Origin: Photobacterium halotolerans DSM 18316
GTDB taxonomy: Bacteria; Pseudomonadota; Gammaproteobacteria; Enterobacterales; Vibrionaceae
Assembly (NCBI RefSeq): GCF_000425165.1
Contig: NZ_KE384320.1
Location: forward strand, 220,994-284,993
Direction: 5' to 3'
DNA: 64,000 bases
This document shows positions 47,732 through 57,769 of the stretch, piece after piece. The notes below the pieces were generated by a model, which saw only the letters and a list, made by a program, of their open reading frames with translations, did not search any database and was not told where the DNA came from. How positions within the stretch are numbered: position 1 is the first letter of the stretch; each line of letters starts with the position of its first letter. Both the position numbers and the translations under genes were made by a program.

Positions 47732-50449
47732 TCACCAACCATTACCCTCAAACGACGAAACCCCGCTTGCCCACCGAGCTAAAAACTCCTCAACTTTTAC
47801 TTCAATATGACTCTCAACGGTTCGTAATCGGAGCAAAGGGATTTCACTTTTTCTCAGAATGCTATTTTTCAATGCATCCCTCTCGGCCTGCCGCGCTGTG
47901 TCATGATATCCGCCATCAACCTCAATCACGGCCAGCGGCATTTTTCCCACTTTAAAATAGAACACAAAATCACAACTGGCACGGTTTCTCATAAAGTCCC
48001 GCTCCCGCGGTGTCAATGCCTCGTTGGCCAAGGAAGCCAATTGGATAAGAGCAATCTGTGAGTGGAACGTCATCGCCCTATATGCCTCTCGGGACAGTAC
48101 ATCACGTAATATCTGCGCCACGATCTGCTCAGATTTGTATTGCGAATCGCTTGACCTCAATCTGGCATTGAGCCTTTCCAGTGATTGATCATATTCCTTA
48201 TAAAGTAAATCGAACGCCGATACGACAGGGGCACGATGGATCTGCTTCTCATCCGCGTAGTACTCAATGTATCGCACCAGCGCGGCAATATGCCCGTTGT
48301 TCGCTGAAAAAACATCATCACCCGTCACAAGAGTGAATGTATTCTTGGCCCTCGATACCGCAACATTGACCATGAAGGGATCATCCACGAAACTCAAACT
48401 TCTCTGGCTACCTTTCTTATCCAACACAGTGGAAAATACAATCTCATCGCATTCCCTCCCCTGAAACTTGTGCACAGTATCCTTGACAAAATCAGCTGGT
48501 AAATGAGTGCAAGAAAGCCTGATCTGTGCATTATAAGGGGCAATGAATCCCCTACTATTCTCGTCATCCCAACCACTTTCTCCATCCCATTTGAGTGTCT
48601 CAAGTAACGAATCCAACTCTCTCCTATTCGAGTTATCTCGTGTATGGTTTCCTTTGGCGGTAACCAACAGCTTCAACGATTTTTCACCAGCGTCTTTTGT
48701 CATCGGAATAAGTTGGTTGTCGTAAAACTGCTGGTTGCAGAATTGGATAATTCTGGGGTGACACCTGTAGTGCTCTTTCAATAGCGTCATCGGTATCGAA
48801 TCATTGAAAACTCCAACGCATGAATCAAGCAAACTGTATTTCTCGCAATCGTAGAATTCAGCTGGCGGGACGATAGCCTGTTTCGTCGGAATGTGTGGGA
48901 GTTGCTTTCTGTCACCGACTATAATCAGGTTTCTGGCGCAGCCCAGCGCCAGTACCCCAGGAACAATGTCCTGCTGTGAGGCTTCATCAATGATCACATA
49001 GTCGAGAATTGCACCCTTGCCAATTGAGTTGATAATGGAGTGCGTGCTGCTACCAATAATCGGAAAACGTTGTACAAATTCATCAAATTTATTGCGATAA
49101 CTATTCGAACCGAATGCATTCTGAGCAGGGAGATGCTGATGAAGATAACTTTTAAGATATAGCATCGACCCGGCCACCAGATCATCCAGCTGTGCCTTGA
49201 AGTTACCATGCTCCAACACTTCCCGGTAGGTGACTAACTCTGATTCCTTATCCCGCAGCACTTTCTCGTAATAGTGAAGCTGCAAGGCATAGATCACTGA
49301 CTTGCGCTTTTCCCAGTCATTGAACGGATTCGTACGCAGGATCTTGAAGTTGAACAGCAACTCGATCCTGTCTTTGAATCTGATGCGATTCTCGGAAAGA
49401 TGAGCCAAATACGCCATCAGGTCCAATGATTTTAGTGGAGACAGTCTGTACTTATCCAAAGAGACAGGCCCCACCTTTATATTTTCGCGGTACCATTGCA
49501 GCAGATAGCGATGCTCTATGGTCAATTCGTCAATCTCGGCCTGTAGCCGCGCCACCTCGTTCTGAGCATGAAGATGCAACTTCAGCGTCTGCAGAACAGC
49601 TTGAATTTGTTCCACAGAAGGTGCAAGCGCAGGGGGATCTGATGGCATGGCAGGTAAATTACCAAAAAAGTCCTCTCTATTATCCGCACTGCCTAGCTTT
49701 GCAAACAGATAACCCAGCCCAGCCTTATCTAATTTTTCATAAACATTTTCCACTGCGGAGTTGTTATTAGACAGAATGGCAACGGTATTTCCACGCAACA
49801 CAATGTTGGCGATGATATTCAATATCGTCTGAGTCTTACCCGTACCAGGGGGCCCTTCGATCAGACTGATTTGCGAGGTGAAAGCTTGCTCAACTGCTTT
49901 TAGCTGGCTTTCGTTGACACCAAAAGGGTAAATGAAATTTATTGCCTGCTTCCGCGCACGGTTCTGTCCAGTGCAGTAAGCGTGCAGCGCGGTGTCCTCG
50001 TGAGGAAGTGCAGCTTTCAGTTGACGCAGCACATTTTCAGCTATCGGCTTGTCTTTCGGCTTCGCCCGATCTACGCGGGAATTTGCCACGCGGACAAAAT
50101 AGTTAAATACTGACTCATTCTTCATCGTCGTTTCAGGACTGAAGGAAATACCATTTACGTTCATTACGTAGATTTTTTGACTTCCACGATACTGAATGGC
50201 CGCATACTTCCCGCCATAGATTTCCATTCTATCGACGGCACTGAAGCTTTTTCCCCCATCTTTAGAGAGGAGCTGTCCTTGTACTATCTCTGTGGGTTCA
50301 ATTTTGCAATTACTGAGCGGCCTGCTGTAAGACTTGCCGGATGGAAAGTAGCAAGTCAACATCAACTCTCCCCCATGCTCCCCCCACCATATCTTCCAAT
50401 CACTAATTTGACTGGTTTTGTCGTCACCGTTCACACTGATCGAAACCAT
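47732..50449 (-). CDS. SF1 (UPF1-like) helicase fused to a C-terminal DUF2726/PD-(D/E)XK-like nuclease domain; putative defence protein
   Basis: In this 905-residue protein, residues 1-165 are an unassigned N-terminal domain. Helicase motifs follow: Walker A GPPGTGKT (199-206), a coiled-coil-like insert at about 295-325, motif II DEAS (488-491), motif III GDRKQL (512-517), motif IV HYRCHP (560-565), motif V HKFQGRE (660-666) and motif VI VAVSRAK (696-702). The C-terminus (about 770-890) has E774, D827 and I-E843-V-D845-G, then LLRLR, as in DUF2726 restriction-endonuclease-like domains. The ATG at 50449 has AAGGG upstream. Single-gene helicase-nuclease proteins are frequently anti-phage systems; that role is inferred. 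It begins only 29 bp beyond the guaA terminator. Confidence 0.88.
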   Translation of the reverse strand: MVSISVNGDDKTSQISDWKIWWGEHGGELMLTCYFPSGKSYSRPLSNCKIEPTEIVQGQLLSKDGGKSFSAVDRMEIYGGKYAAIQYRGSQKIYVMNVNGISFSPETTMKNESVFNYFVRVANSRVDRAKPKDKPIAENVLRQLKAALPHEDTALHAYCTGQNRARKQAINFIYPFGVNESQLKAVEQAFTSQISLIEGPPGTGKTQTILNIIANIVLRGNTVAILSNNNSAVENVYEKLDKAGLGYLFAKLGSADNREDFFGNLPAMPSDPPALAPSVEQIQAVLQTLKLHLHAQNEVARLQAEIDELTIEHRYLLQWYRENIKVGPVSLDKYRLSPLKSLDLMAYLAHLSENRIRFKDRIELLFNFKILRTNPFNDWEKRKSVIYALQLHYYEKVLRDKESELVTYREVLEHGNFKAQLDDLVAGSMLYLKSYLHQHLPAQNAFGSNSYRNKFDEFVQRFPIIGSSTHSIINSIGKGAILDYVIIDEASQQDIVPGVLALGCARNLIIVGDRKQLPHIPTKQAIVPPAEFYDCEKYSLLDSCVGVFNDSIPMTLLKEHYRCHPRIIQFCNQQFYDNQLIPMTKDAGEKSLKLLVTAKGNHTRDNSNRRELDSLLETLKWDGESGWDDENSRGFIAPYNAQIRLSCTHLPADFVKDTVHKFQGRECDEIVFSTVLDKKGSQRSLSFVDDPFMVNVAVSRAKNTFTLVTGDDVFSANNGHIAALVRYIEYYADEKQIHRAPVVSAFDLLYKEYDQSLERLNARLRSSDSQYKSEQIVAQILRDVLSREAYRAMTFHSQIALIQLASLANEALTPRERDFMRNRASCDFVFYFKVGKMPLAVIEVDGGYHDTARQAERDALKNSILRKSEIPLLRLRTVESHIEVKVEEFLARWASGVSSFEGNGW

Positions 50450-50477
50450 ATATCCCTTATGCAAGATCACTCAACAC

Positions 50478-50502
50478 AAAAAAGCCCGCTCATGCGGGCT
50501 TT
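50478..50502 (-). terminator. Terminator of guaBA
   Basis: A 9-bp stem AAAGCCCGC/GCGGGCTTT with a 4-nt loop is followed by T residues on the minus strand. It lies just after guaA and just before the helicase gene. Confidence 0.92.
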
Positions 50503-50521
50503 AACTATAACCGAAAAGCGC

Positions 50522-52099
50522 TTATTCCCACTCAATCGTCGCTGGTGGTTTACCTGAGATGTCGTAAACCACGCGGGAGATACCGTCCACTTCGTTGATG
50601 ATGCGGTTGGATACCTTGCCCAGGAAGTCGTATGGCAGGTGTGCCCAGTGTGCGGTCATGAAGTCGATGGTTTCTACCGCGCGCAGCGATACCACCCAGT
50701 CGTACTTACGGCCATCGCCCATTACACCGACAGAACGTACCGGCAGGAAGACAGTAAAGGCCTGAGAGACTTTGTTGTACAGATCCGCTTTGTGCAGCTC
50801 TTCAATGAAGATAGCATCCGCACGGCGCAGCAGGTCGCAGTATTCTTTCTTCACTTCGCCCAGTACACGCACACCCAGACCTGGTCCCGGGAACGGGTGG
50901 CGATACAGCATGTTGTACGGCAGACCCAGCTCCAGGCCGATTTTACGGACTTCGTCTTTGAACAGCTCTTTGAGCGGCTCAACCAGACCCATAGCCATAT
51001 CTTCCGGCAAACCACCTACGTTGTGGTGCGACTTGATGACATGTGCTTTGCCGGTTTTCGACGCCGCAGATTCGATCACGTCCGGATAAATGGTGCCCTG
51101 TGCCAGCCACTTGGCGTTTTTCAGTTTCTTCGATTCTTCATCGAACACGTCAACGAACACGTGACCGATGATCTTACGCTTGGCTTCCGGATCCGCTTCG
51201 CCGGCCAGTGCCGACAGGAAACGCTCTTCGGCATTGACATGGACAATGTTCAGACCAAAGTGATCGCCGAACATTTCCATCACCTGCTCACCTTCGTTCA
51301 GACGCAGCAGACCGTTATCGACAAACACACAGGTCAGCTTGTCGCCGATGGCACGGTGGATCAGCATAGCCACAACCGATGAATCAACACCGCCGGACAG
51401 ACCCAGGATCACTTCATCGTCACCCACCTGCTCCTTGATGCGGGCAATAGCGTCATCAATGATGGTGGAAGGCGTCCACAGCTTCTCGCAGCCACAGATG
51501 TTGAGAACAAAGTTTTCCAGCAGACGCAGGCCCTGACGGGTATGCGTCACTTCCGGGTGGAACTGCACACCGTAGAAGTGTTTCTCTTCGTTCGCCATCG
51601 CAGCGTACGGGCAGGTTTCAGTGGCGGCGACTTTCACGAAATCAGCAGGGATTTCGACTACTTTGTCACCGTGGCTCATCCAGACGTCCAGCAGGGCGTT
51701 ACCGTCTTCTGCCACAGCGTCTTCAATATTTTTCAGCAGCGCCGTTGGCTCAATCACTTCAACCTGCGCATAACCAAACTCACGCACGTGAGAGCCGGCC
51801 ACTTTTCCGCCCAGTTGCTCTGCCATGGTCTGCATGCCGTAACACACACCCAGAACAGGCACACCGGCTTCAAACACATACTGAGGAGCACGAGGTGAAT
51901 TCTCTGCCGCAACACTCTCCGGACCACCAGACAGGATAATACCGTTAGGATTGAAATCGCGGATATCCGCCTCTTCCACATCCCAGCTCCACAGTTCGCA
52001 GTACACACCGATTTCACGGATACGACGCGCGATCAGCTGTGTATATTGGGAACCGAAGTCCAGGATAAGAATACGTTGATCATGAATATTTGTGGTCAT
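50522..52099 (-). CDS. guaA: GMP synthase (glutamine-hydrolysing)
   Basis: This 525-residue enzyme converts XMP to GMP. The glutaminase domain has nucleophile C86 in GVCYGMQTM and the HPEVTHT motif. The ATP pyrophosphatase P-loop is GLSGGVDSS. The C-terminal dimerisation domain ends in KPPATIEWE, exactly as in E. coli. The ATG at 52099 gives the family N-terminus. It is co-transcribed with guaB (111-bp gap). Its last codons form the attachment-like repeat. Confidence 0.98.
   Translation of the reverse strand: MTTNIHDQRILILDFGSQYTQLIARRIREIGVYCELWSWDVEEADIRDFNPNGIILSGGPESVAAENSPRAPQYVFEAGVPVLGVCYGMQTMAEQLGGKVAGSHVREFGYAQVEVIEPTALLKNIEDAVAEDGNALLDVWMSHGDKVVEIPADFVKVAATETCPYAAMANEEKHFYGVQFHPEVTHTRQGLRLLENFVLNICGCEKLWTPSTIIDDAIARIKEQVGDDEVILGLSGGVDSSVVAMLIHRAIGDKLTCVFVDNGLLRLNEGEQVMEMFGDHFGLNIVHVNAEERFLSALAGEADPEAKRKIIGHVFVDVFDEESKKLKNAKWLAQGTIYPDVIESAASKTGKAHVIKSHHNVGGLPEDMAMGLVEPLKELFKDEVRKIGLELGLPYNMLYRHPFPGPGLGVRVLGEVKKEYCDLLRRADAIFIEELHKADLYNKVSQAFTVFLPVRSVGVMGDGRKYDWVVSLRAVETIDFMTAHWAHLPYDFLGKVSNRIINEVDGISRVVYDISGKPPATIEWE
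50525..50536. repeat. Proximal direct repeat inside the guaA 3' end
   Basis: TTCCCACTCAAT encodes I-E-W-E of GuaA on the minus strand and matches the copy at 47679-47690. Confidence 0.7.
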
Positions 52100-52209
52100 T
52101 CGGGCAGTCTCAAATATCAATTGCAATCAAAAGGGGCGGCTCACCACCCCAGGAAAAATCGTCGGATTAACGCAGACCGGCTGCCTCAGCAACCGGTCCA
52201 GTCCGTGTG

Positions 52210-53676
52210 TTATGAGCCCATACGGTAGTTAGGCGCTTCTTTGGTGATAGTCACATCGTGAACGTGCGACTCTTGCATACCCGCACCTGAGATGCGGACA
52301 AATTCCGCTTTGGTGCGCAGGTCTTCAATCGTTGGCGAGCCGGTCAGGCCCATGCTTGAGCGCAGGCCGCCCATTTGCTGGTGTACGATTTCTTTCAGAT
52401 GACCTTTATAAGCGACACGTCCTTCAATACCTTCAGGTACCAGCTTGTCAGCCGCATTGTCTGTCTGGAAGTAACGATCAGAAGATCCTTTAGACATCGC
52501 ACCCAGAGAGCCCATACCACGGTATGATTTGTAGGCACGGCCCTGGTACAACTCGACTTCACCCGGCGCTTCATCAGTACCGGCAAACATAGAGCCGACC
52601 ATAACGCAGGATGCGCCCGCCGCAATGGCTTTACACATGTCACCGGAGAAACGGATACCGCCGTCGGCAATCACAGGAATATCATATTCATTAGCAACAG
52701 CCGCTGCATCAGCAATTGCCGTAATTTGAGGTACACCCACGCCGGTTACGATACGGGTTGTACAGATCGAGCCCGGGCCAATACCCACTTTCACTGCACT
52801 GACACCGGCTTCGATCAGAGCACGCGCCCCTTCTGCCGTAGCAACATTACCGCCGACAATCGGCAGATCAGGGAAAGCCGCGCGGGTTTCGCGGATACGC
52901 TGCAGTACGCCTTCAGAGTGACCGTGAGACGAGTCAATCAGCAGTACATCGACACCGGCTTCTACCAGCGCTTTCACGCGCTCTTCGTTACCGGCACCTG
53001 CGCCAACAGCAGCACCCACACGCAAACGGCCCTGCTCATCTTTACAGGCATTCGGCTTACGTTCGGCTTTCTGGAAGTCTTTGGCAGTGATCATGCCTTT
53101 AAGCTGGAACTGGTCATTGACAACCAGTACTTTCTCGACGCGATGCGCTTGCATCACGGCTTCAACTTCTTCACGGGAAGCACCTTCCGTCACAGAGGCG
53201 AGACGCTCTTTCGATGTCATCACGCTTTCTACTTTCTGTGTCAGATCGGTCACGAAACGGATATCCCGGCCGGTAATAATACCCACCAGCGCGTGGTTGT
53301 CATCCACAACGGGGAAACCGGCAAAGCCGTTTTCTTCCGTCAGACGTTTCACATCAGAAATGGTTTGGTAAGGCTTCACCGTCACCGGTTCCTGCACGAC
53401 ACCGGCTTCAAATTTCTTCACCATGCGCACTTCACGTGCCTGTTGCTCAATTGACATATTCTTGTGAATAAAGCCAATTCCCCCTTCCTGGGCCAACGCA
53501 ATTGCCAGTCGGCCTTCCGTTACTGTATCCATGGAGGCAGATACCATAGGGATATTCAGAGTAATGGTCTTGGTCAGACGGGTGCGCAGATCGGCAGTGT
53601 TAGGAAGAACAGTCGAATGTGCCGGAACTAGCAGGACATCGTCAAAGGTCAAAGCTTCTTGTTTGATACGTAACAT
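52210..53676 (-). CDS. guaB: Inosine-5'-monophosphate dehydrogenase
   Basis: This 488-residue enzyme oxidises IMP to XMP, the committed step to GMP. The TIM barrel contains the catalytic Cys in GPGSICTTR, and two CBS domains are inserted at about 90-205 (TGRDIRFV and MITAKDFQ ends). The C-terminal YRMGS matches family members. It is first in the guaBA operon; a promoter and PurR-type box lie upstream. Confidence 0.98.
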   Translation of the reverse strand: MLRIKQEALTFDDVLLVPAHSTVLPNTADLRTRLTKTITLNIPMVSASMDTVTEGRLAIALAQEGGIGFIHKNMSIEQQAREVRMVKKFEAGVVQEPVTVKPYQTISDVKRLTEENGFAGFPVVDDNHALVGIITGRDIRFVTDLTQKVESVMTSKERLASVTEGASREEVEAVMQAHRVEKVLVVNDQFQLKGMITAKDFQKAERKPNACKDEQGRLRVGAAVGAGAGNEERVKALVEAGVDVLLIDSSHGHSEGVLQRIRETRAAFPDLPIVGGNVATAEGARALIEAGVSAVKVGIGPGSICTTRIVTGVGVPQITAIADAAAVANEYDIPVIADGGIRFSGDMCKAIAAGASCVMVGSMFAGTDEAPGEVELYQGRAYKSYRGMGSLGAMSKGSSDRYFQTDNAADKLVPEGIEGRVAYKGHLKEIVHQQMGGLRSSMGLTGSPTIEDLRTKAEFVRISGAGMQESHVHDVTITKEAPNYRMGS

Positions 53677-53731
53677 CGCAATATCTCACACCATGTATGG
53701 TTTTAAAGAAGGGATAAAATATTGCGAACAA

Positions 53732-53760
53732 ATTATACGTACGAAGCAAACGTTTGGCTA
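53732..53760 (-). promoter_or_regulatory. guaBA promoter
   Basis: On the minus strand a perfect -10 TATAAT (53732-53737) lies 17 bp from a -35 TAGCCA (53755-53760, 4/6). The guaB start is about 55 bp downstream of the -10. Confidence 0.65.
53744..53759 (-). promoter_or_regulatory. PurR-type operator overlapping the guaBA promoter
   Basis: AAGCAAACGTTTGGCT matches the PurR consensus at 13 of 16 positions. It covers the spacer and the -35, so binding would block RNA polymerase. Confidence 0.65.
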
Positions 53761-53969
53761 GAAAAAATTAAATCTTTTTTATTGACACTTTTCCGTTGAT
53801 ACGTAATATATTCCGGTTTAAGTGACCAAGCTGCGGGCCGCAGTTCAGGGCCTTTCTGCGCCTGTACGCTTTCCAACCATTCTTGCGGCTACATTCATTT
53901 GATACTGCTATCAAAATCGTGCACCATCCTCTTCTGAATTAATGTCCTGCAACCACAGGTTTCCTTGTC

Positions 53970-55319
53970 GTGAGTCTTTACAGTACTGCCTCATCCCAGA
54001 ATTCGCGTATCTATACAGTGTCCAGTCTGAATGCTCAGGTTCGCCTTTTGCTTGAGAATGAAATGGGGGTTGTCTGGCTGGTCGGTGAATTGTCTAACTT
54101 TTCAGCGCCGGTGTCCGGTCACTGGTATTTCACCCTGAAAGACGCGCGGGCACAGGTTAAATGCGCCATGTTCCGCGGCAATAACCAGCGTGTCACCTTT
54201 CGCCCGGCGAACGGCAACCAGGTATTAGTGAAAGCCCGGCTGTCACTGTACGAGCCCCGGGGCGATTATCAGCTGATTATCGACAGTATGCAGCCCGAAG
54301 GGGATGGCCGGCTGCAACAGCAGTTCGAAAAACTGAAAATGCAGTTGGCAGCAGAAGGATTGTTTGCCCAGACGCTGAAAAAAACGCTGCCTGAACAACC
54401 GAAACGGGTGGGCATTATCACCTCAAAAACCGGGGCTGCCCTGCACGATATTCTCCAGGTGCTCAAGCGCCGGGATCCCAGTCTGCCCGTGGTTATCTAC
54501 CCCACTATGGTGCAGGGCGAAGGCGCCGCTATCTCGATTGCGCAGGCCATAGGCCGCGCCAACACACGTCAGGAATGTGATGTACTGATTGTGGGACGTG
54601 GCGGCGGCTCACTGGAAGATTTATGGGCGTTTAACGAGGAAATTGTGGCCCGCACCATCGCAGCCAGCCAGATCCCCATTATCAGTGCGGTCGGTCATGA
54701 AGTGGATGTCACTATCGCAGATTTTGTCGCCGACATGCGGGCGCCCACACCTTCCGCCGCCGCCGAACTGGTCAGCCGCGATCTCAGCGCACAGATGCAG
54801 AAAATCCATCAGCACCAGCAACAGCTGCGGCATGCGATGCGGCACTATCTGTCCGTCAGGCAAAGCCAGCTCGTTCGCTGGCAGCACAGGCTGGATCGCC
54901 AGCATCCGCAAGTACAGCTTAACCAGCAAAGCCAACGCCTGGATGAGCTTCGCAGCCGTCTGGAGCGGGCGATGCGCAAGCAAGTGTCTGACAGGCAGCA
55001 GCACCTGCACCGCAGTGATTATAAACTGGCACTGCATTCACCGGCCCATCAGCTGGAACGGTTAAGTACTCAGCTTGCCACCAACCAGCGTCGTTTACTC
55101 AATGCCATGGACCGCCGGCTTGTTAAAGCCAGTCACCAGCTTGCTCTGGCAACTGAAAAACTCGATGCTGTCAGCCCGCTGGCGACTCTGGCCCGGGGCT
55201 ATTCCATTACCCGTAACGAGAGCGGCCAGGTGATCCGCAGTACCCGCCAGGTTAACACCGGTGATACACTGCAAACCACGCTGGCCGATGGTAATATACG
55301 CTCCATCGTCAGCGACTAG
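53970..55319 (+). CDS. xseA: Exodeoxyribonuclease VII large subunit
   Basis: This 449-residue subunit of the single-strand exonuclease has an N-terminal OB fold ([21 protein letters not shown]) and the catalytic segment [17 protein letters not shown] followed by AVGHEVD. A long Gln-rich coiled-coil (about 270-400) follows, with a C-terminal LARGYSIT segment. It starts at GTG. It diverges from guaB, as in E. coli. Confidence 0.96.
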   Translation: MSLYSTASSQNSRIYTVSSLNAQVRLLLENEMGVVWLVGELSNFSAPVSGHWYFTLKDARAQVKCAMFRGNNQRVTFRPANGNQVLVKARLSLYEPRGDYQLIIDSMQPEGDGRLQQQFEKLKMQLAAEGLFAQTLKKTLPEQPKRVGIITSKTGAALHDILQVLKRRDPSLPVVIYPTMVQGEGAAISIAQAIGRANTRQECDVLIVGRGGGSLEDLWAFNEEIVARTIAASQIPIISAVGHEVDVTIADFVADMRAPTPSAAAELVSRDLSAQMQKIHQHQQQLRHAMRHYLSVRQSQLVRWQHRLDRQHPQVQLNQQSQRLDELRSRLERAMRKQVSDRQQHLHRSDYKLALHSPAHQLERLSTQLATNQRRLLNAMDRRLVKASHQLALATEKLDAVSPLATLARGYSITRNESGQVIRSTRQVNTGDTLQTTLADGNIRSIVSD

Positions 55320-55336
55320 CGTCGCCGCTCATCCTG

Positions 55337-56950
55337 TCAGGCAGCGTCTTCCACCAACATGCAGGCGCTGATCAGACGTTGGGTATACGCCTGCTGCGGG
55401 TGGTCAAAAATCTGCTCAGACGTGCCCTGCTCGACCACCTCACCACGCTGCATTACCATCACATGGTCTGAAATGGCACGCACAACGGCCAGATCATGGC
55501 TGATAAACACATAACCGATATTATGGCGACGCTGAATGTCTTTGAGCAGCTCCAGCACGGTAAGCTGTACCGAGCGGTCTAACGCCGATGTCGGTTCATC
55601 CAGCAGAATAAACTTAGGCTCAGAAACCAAGGCGCGGGCAATCGCAATCCGCTGTCGCTGACCGCCGGAAAACTCATGCGGATAGCGATTGATGCTGGCG
55701 GGATCCATGCGCACCTCATCCAGCGCTTTTCGCGCTTTCTGGACGCGCTCACTTTTTGTCATCTGGGCAAAAACAGTCAGAGGCTCAGTGATGATCTCAC
55801 CAATGGTCATCCGGGGTGACAGTGAACCATAAGGGTCCTGAAAGACCATCTGCATGTGACGTTTGAGTTCAAAACGCTCTCTGGCCGTCATTTCGCCCAG
55901 TTTCCTGCCATCAAAGCTGACAGTACCGCTAAACGGCAGCAACTGCATCAGAGCGCGGCCGAGCGTGGATTTCCCCGAACCGGATTCACCAACGATTCCC
56001 AGCGTTTCTCCCTGCCGCAATGTCACACTGATGCCCTTCACCGCATCCAGATGTTCGATCGGCTGGCCCAGCCAGTTCGACTTCAGCACATAGCTGACTT
56101 TGATATTCTGGGCGTCTAAGACAACGGGGGCGTGATGCTTATCACTCACCTCGCCCGGCTTAGGCTCAGCGTCGAGCAGCATTTTGGTGTACGGATGCTC
56201 TGGTGCATGGAAGACCTTGTCAACATGACCGGCCTCAACCACTTCCCCTTTACACATCACCACCACATCATCAGCAAAATGGCGCACCACACCAAGGTCA
56301 TGGGTGATGAACAGAATAGCCATTCCCATCTCAGCCTGGATTTCTTTAAGTAACGACAGCACCTCCGCCTGTACTGTGACATCCAGCGCTGTGGTCGGCT
56401 CATCCGCGATCAGCAGGTCGGGCTTATTGGCCAGTGCCATGGCTATCATGATCCGCTGCAGCTGCCCGCCGGAGAATTCATGAGGATAGTGACGAAGCCG
56501 CTTGCGCGGCTCAGGAAGCTGTACCCGCTCAAAGAGCGCCAGCGTTTCTTCCATCGCCTCTTTTCGCGTGACATCGCGGTGACAGCGGATCGCTTCAGCC
56601 ACTTGCTCCCCAATCGGCATATAGGGATTGAGTGAAGTCATAGGCTCCTGAAAGATCATGGCTATCTTGCCGCCTCGGTAGCCCCGCAGCACGTTTTCCG
56701 GCAGCGATAACAAATCGGTTCCCTGAAAATGAATCTGGCTGTCGGGATCGACCCAGGCATTTTTCGGCAGCAGCCCCATGACAGCGCCAGAGGTGACGGA
56801 TTTGCCTGAACCGGACTCCCCCACCAGTGCCAGGGTCTGGCCTTTATCCACACTAAAGCTGATTTGCTTTACCGCATCAACGATGCCTGTCTCCATGGTG
56901 AATGATACTGACAGCTTGTCTACCGTCAGCAGCGGACGCTGCTTATCCAT
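55337..56950 (-). CDS. yejF: Peptide/nickel-type ABC transporter ATP-binding protein with two ATPase domains (YejF-like)
   Basis: This 537-residue protein has two full ATPase modules: GESGSGKSV/FSGGQLQR/LLIADEPTTALD and GESGSGKST/FSGGQRQR/FILLDEPTSALD, each with C-terminal oligopeptide-type extensions (HPYTKMLL, QAYTQRLI). In E. coli YejF powers the YejABE microcin C/peptide importer, but no yejA, yejB or yejE is adjacent here. The partner permeases may be encoded elsewhere. The ATG at 56950 is preceded by AAAGGA. It ends 17 bp from the opposing xseA stop. Confidence 0.87.
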   Translation of the reverse strand: MDKQRPLLTVDKLSVSFTMETGIVDAVKQISFSVDKGQTLALVGESGSGKSVTSGAVMGLLPKNAWVDPDSQIHFQGTDLLSLPENVLRGYRGGKIAMIFQEPMTSLNPYMPIGEQVAEAIRCHRDVTRKEAMEETLALFERVQLPEPRKRLRHYPHEFSGGQLQRIMIAMALANKPDLLIADEPTTALDVTVQAEVLSLLKEIQAEMGMAILFITHDLGVVRHFADDVVVMCKGEVVEAGHVDKVFHAPEHPYTKMLLDAEPKPGEVSDKHHAPVVLDAQNIKVSYVLKSNWLGQPIEHLDAVKGISVTLRQGETLGIVGESGSGKSTLGRALMQLLPFSGTVSFDGRKLGEMTARERFELKRHMQMVFQDPYGSLSPRMTIGEIITEPLTVFAQMTKSERVQKARKALDEVRMDPASINRYPHEFSGGQRQRIAIARALVSEPKFILLDEPTSALDRSVQLTVLELLKDIQRRHNIGYVFISHDLAVVRAISDHVMVMQRGEVVEQGTSEQIFDHPQQAYTQRLISACMLVEDAA

Positions 56951-57101
56951 ACCGGAATCCTTTTCCTGATCTTCACAAATGATAACTATTAGCAAATGAG
57001 AATAAATCAAAGAAGTAGAATTGGCTATAGATGAGTATGGTTCATGCCGTAAAAAGTGAGAAAAACCGTCACAGATCGGCTTTCGCACTGATGGTAACAG
57101 C

Positions 57102-57341
57102 TCATTCCGTGGTTTTATCTGCCAGGGTGAAAGTGATCAAGGCTTGGGATTTTGACTTGAGCTCATTGCAGTGCGGGCAGAAATAGTTGGCGGCACCACA
57201 AGCATTGAGCCTTTCTAACGGGTGTCCGCAATCATGACACGTGGCATGTTTTATCGCCCGGCGTTCGCAGTGAGGACAAAAATAGCCTTGATACTGCCAG
57301 ACAAGATTTAACCGGCATGCCGGACAAAGTGGTTGAGACAT
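57102..57341 (-). CDS. yfgJ: YfgJ-like zinc-ribbon protein
   Basis: This 79-residue protein is built from zinc ribbons: C6-PA-C9, C22-PH-C25, C35-HD-C38 and C55-PH-C58. The segment LERLNACGAANYFCPHCN corresponds to E. coli YfgJ (LKACGAVDYFC). E. coli yfgJ also lies between xseA and der, which supports orthology. Function is unknown. Confidence 0.85.
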   Translation of the reverse strand: MSQPLCPACRLNLVWQYQGYFCPHCERRAIKHATCHDCGHPLERLNACGAANYFCPHCNELKSKSQALITFTLADKTTE

Positions 57342-57733
57342 ATCGCACGCTCCTGGGTGTGCAGATCAGTGTTATCTGCTTAAGTGTATCAATAGCAGAG
57401 ATCGGCAACAGTGGCTTGATCAACGACAAAGTCCCGGCTGATCAGCGATCACCTCCAAAAAGAACATTTATCAATACAGTTCCCGAAAGCATAAGTTACA
57501 TGTTCTGTATATGGATTTTAAACAGAACAAAAATCTTTATAAGTATACCGTTTTGATAAGATCCAGCATATGTAGAAATTCACAATCAGATCGCTTGCTC
57601 GCCTGTCAGTGCTGTATTTACAGGTATTTAGCGTCATAGTGATACGATCAAAAACAAGTCTGCCAACAGGATAATCTGCGTTCATCGATCCCTTTCCCCC
57701 GGCACTATGATCCTCAGCCGGTTTTCTATGATC
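57342..57733. other. AT-rich intergenic region between der and yfgJ
   Basis: No gene is supported. An 8-bp inverted repeat TGTTCTGT/ACAGAACA with a 13-bp spacer lies at 57501-57529. The yfgJ promoter should lie here. Confidence 0.4.
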
Positions 57734-57761
57734 AAAAAAAACCCGGCTTTATCAGCCGGGT
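57734..57761 (-). terminator. Terminator of der
   Basis: An 8-bp stem ACCCGGCT/AGCCGGGT with a 5-nt loop is followed by eight T residues on the minus strand. Confidence 0.92.
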
Positions 57762-57769
57762 CTGGGTGT

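Larger units (their letters stand above)
47679..50536. mobile_element. Remnant integrated element at the guaA 3' end carrying one helicase-nuclease gene
   Basis: The interval is bounded by 12-bp direct repeats, the right one being the guaA 3' end itself. It holds a single cargo gene and no integrase. Its base composition looks AT-richer than the flanking genes. The guaA 3' end is a known integration target for islands with tyrosine recombinases. The element is either a decayed island or one mobilised by an enzyme encoded elsewhere. Confidence 0.6.

Noticed and set aside
57505..57525. LexA-like box CTG...CAG between der and yfgJ
   Set aside because: The spacing is 15 bp between CTG and CAG, whereas LexA boxes need 10; only the inverted repeat itself is reported.
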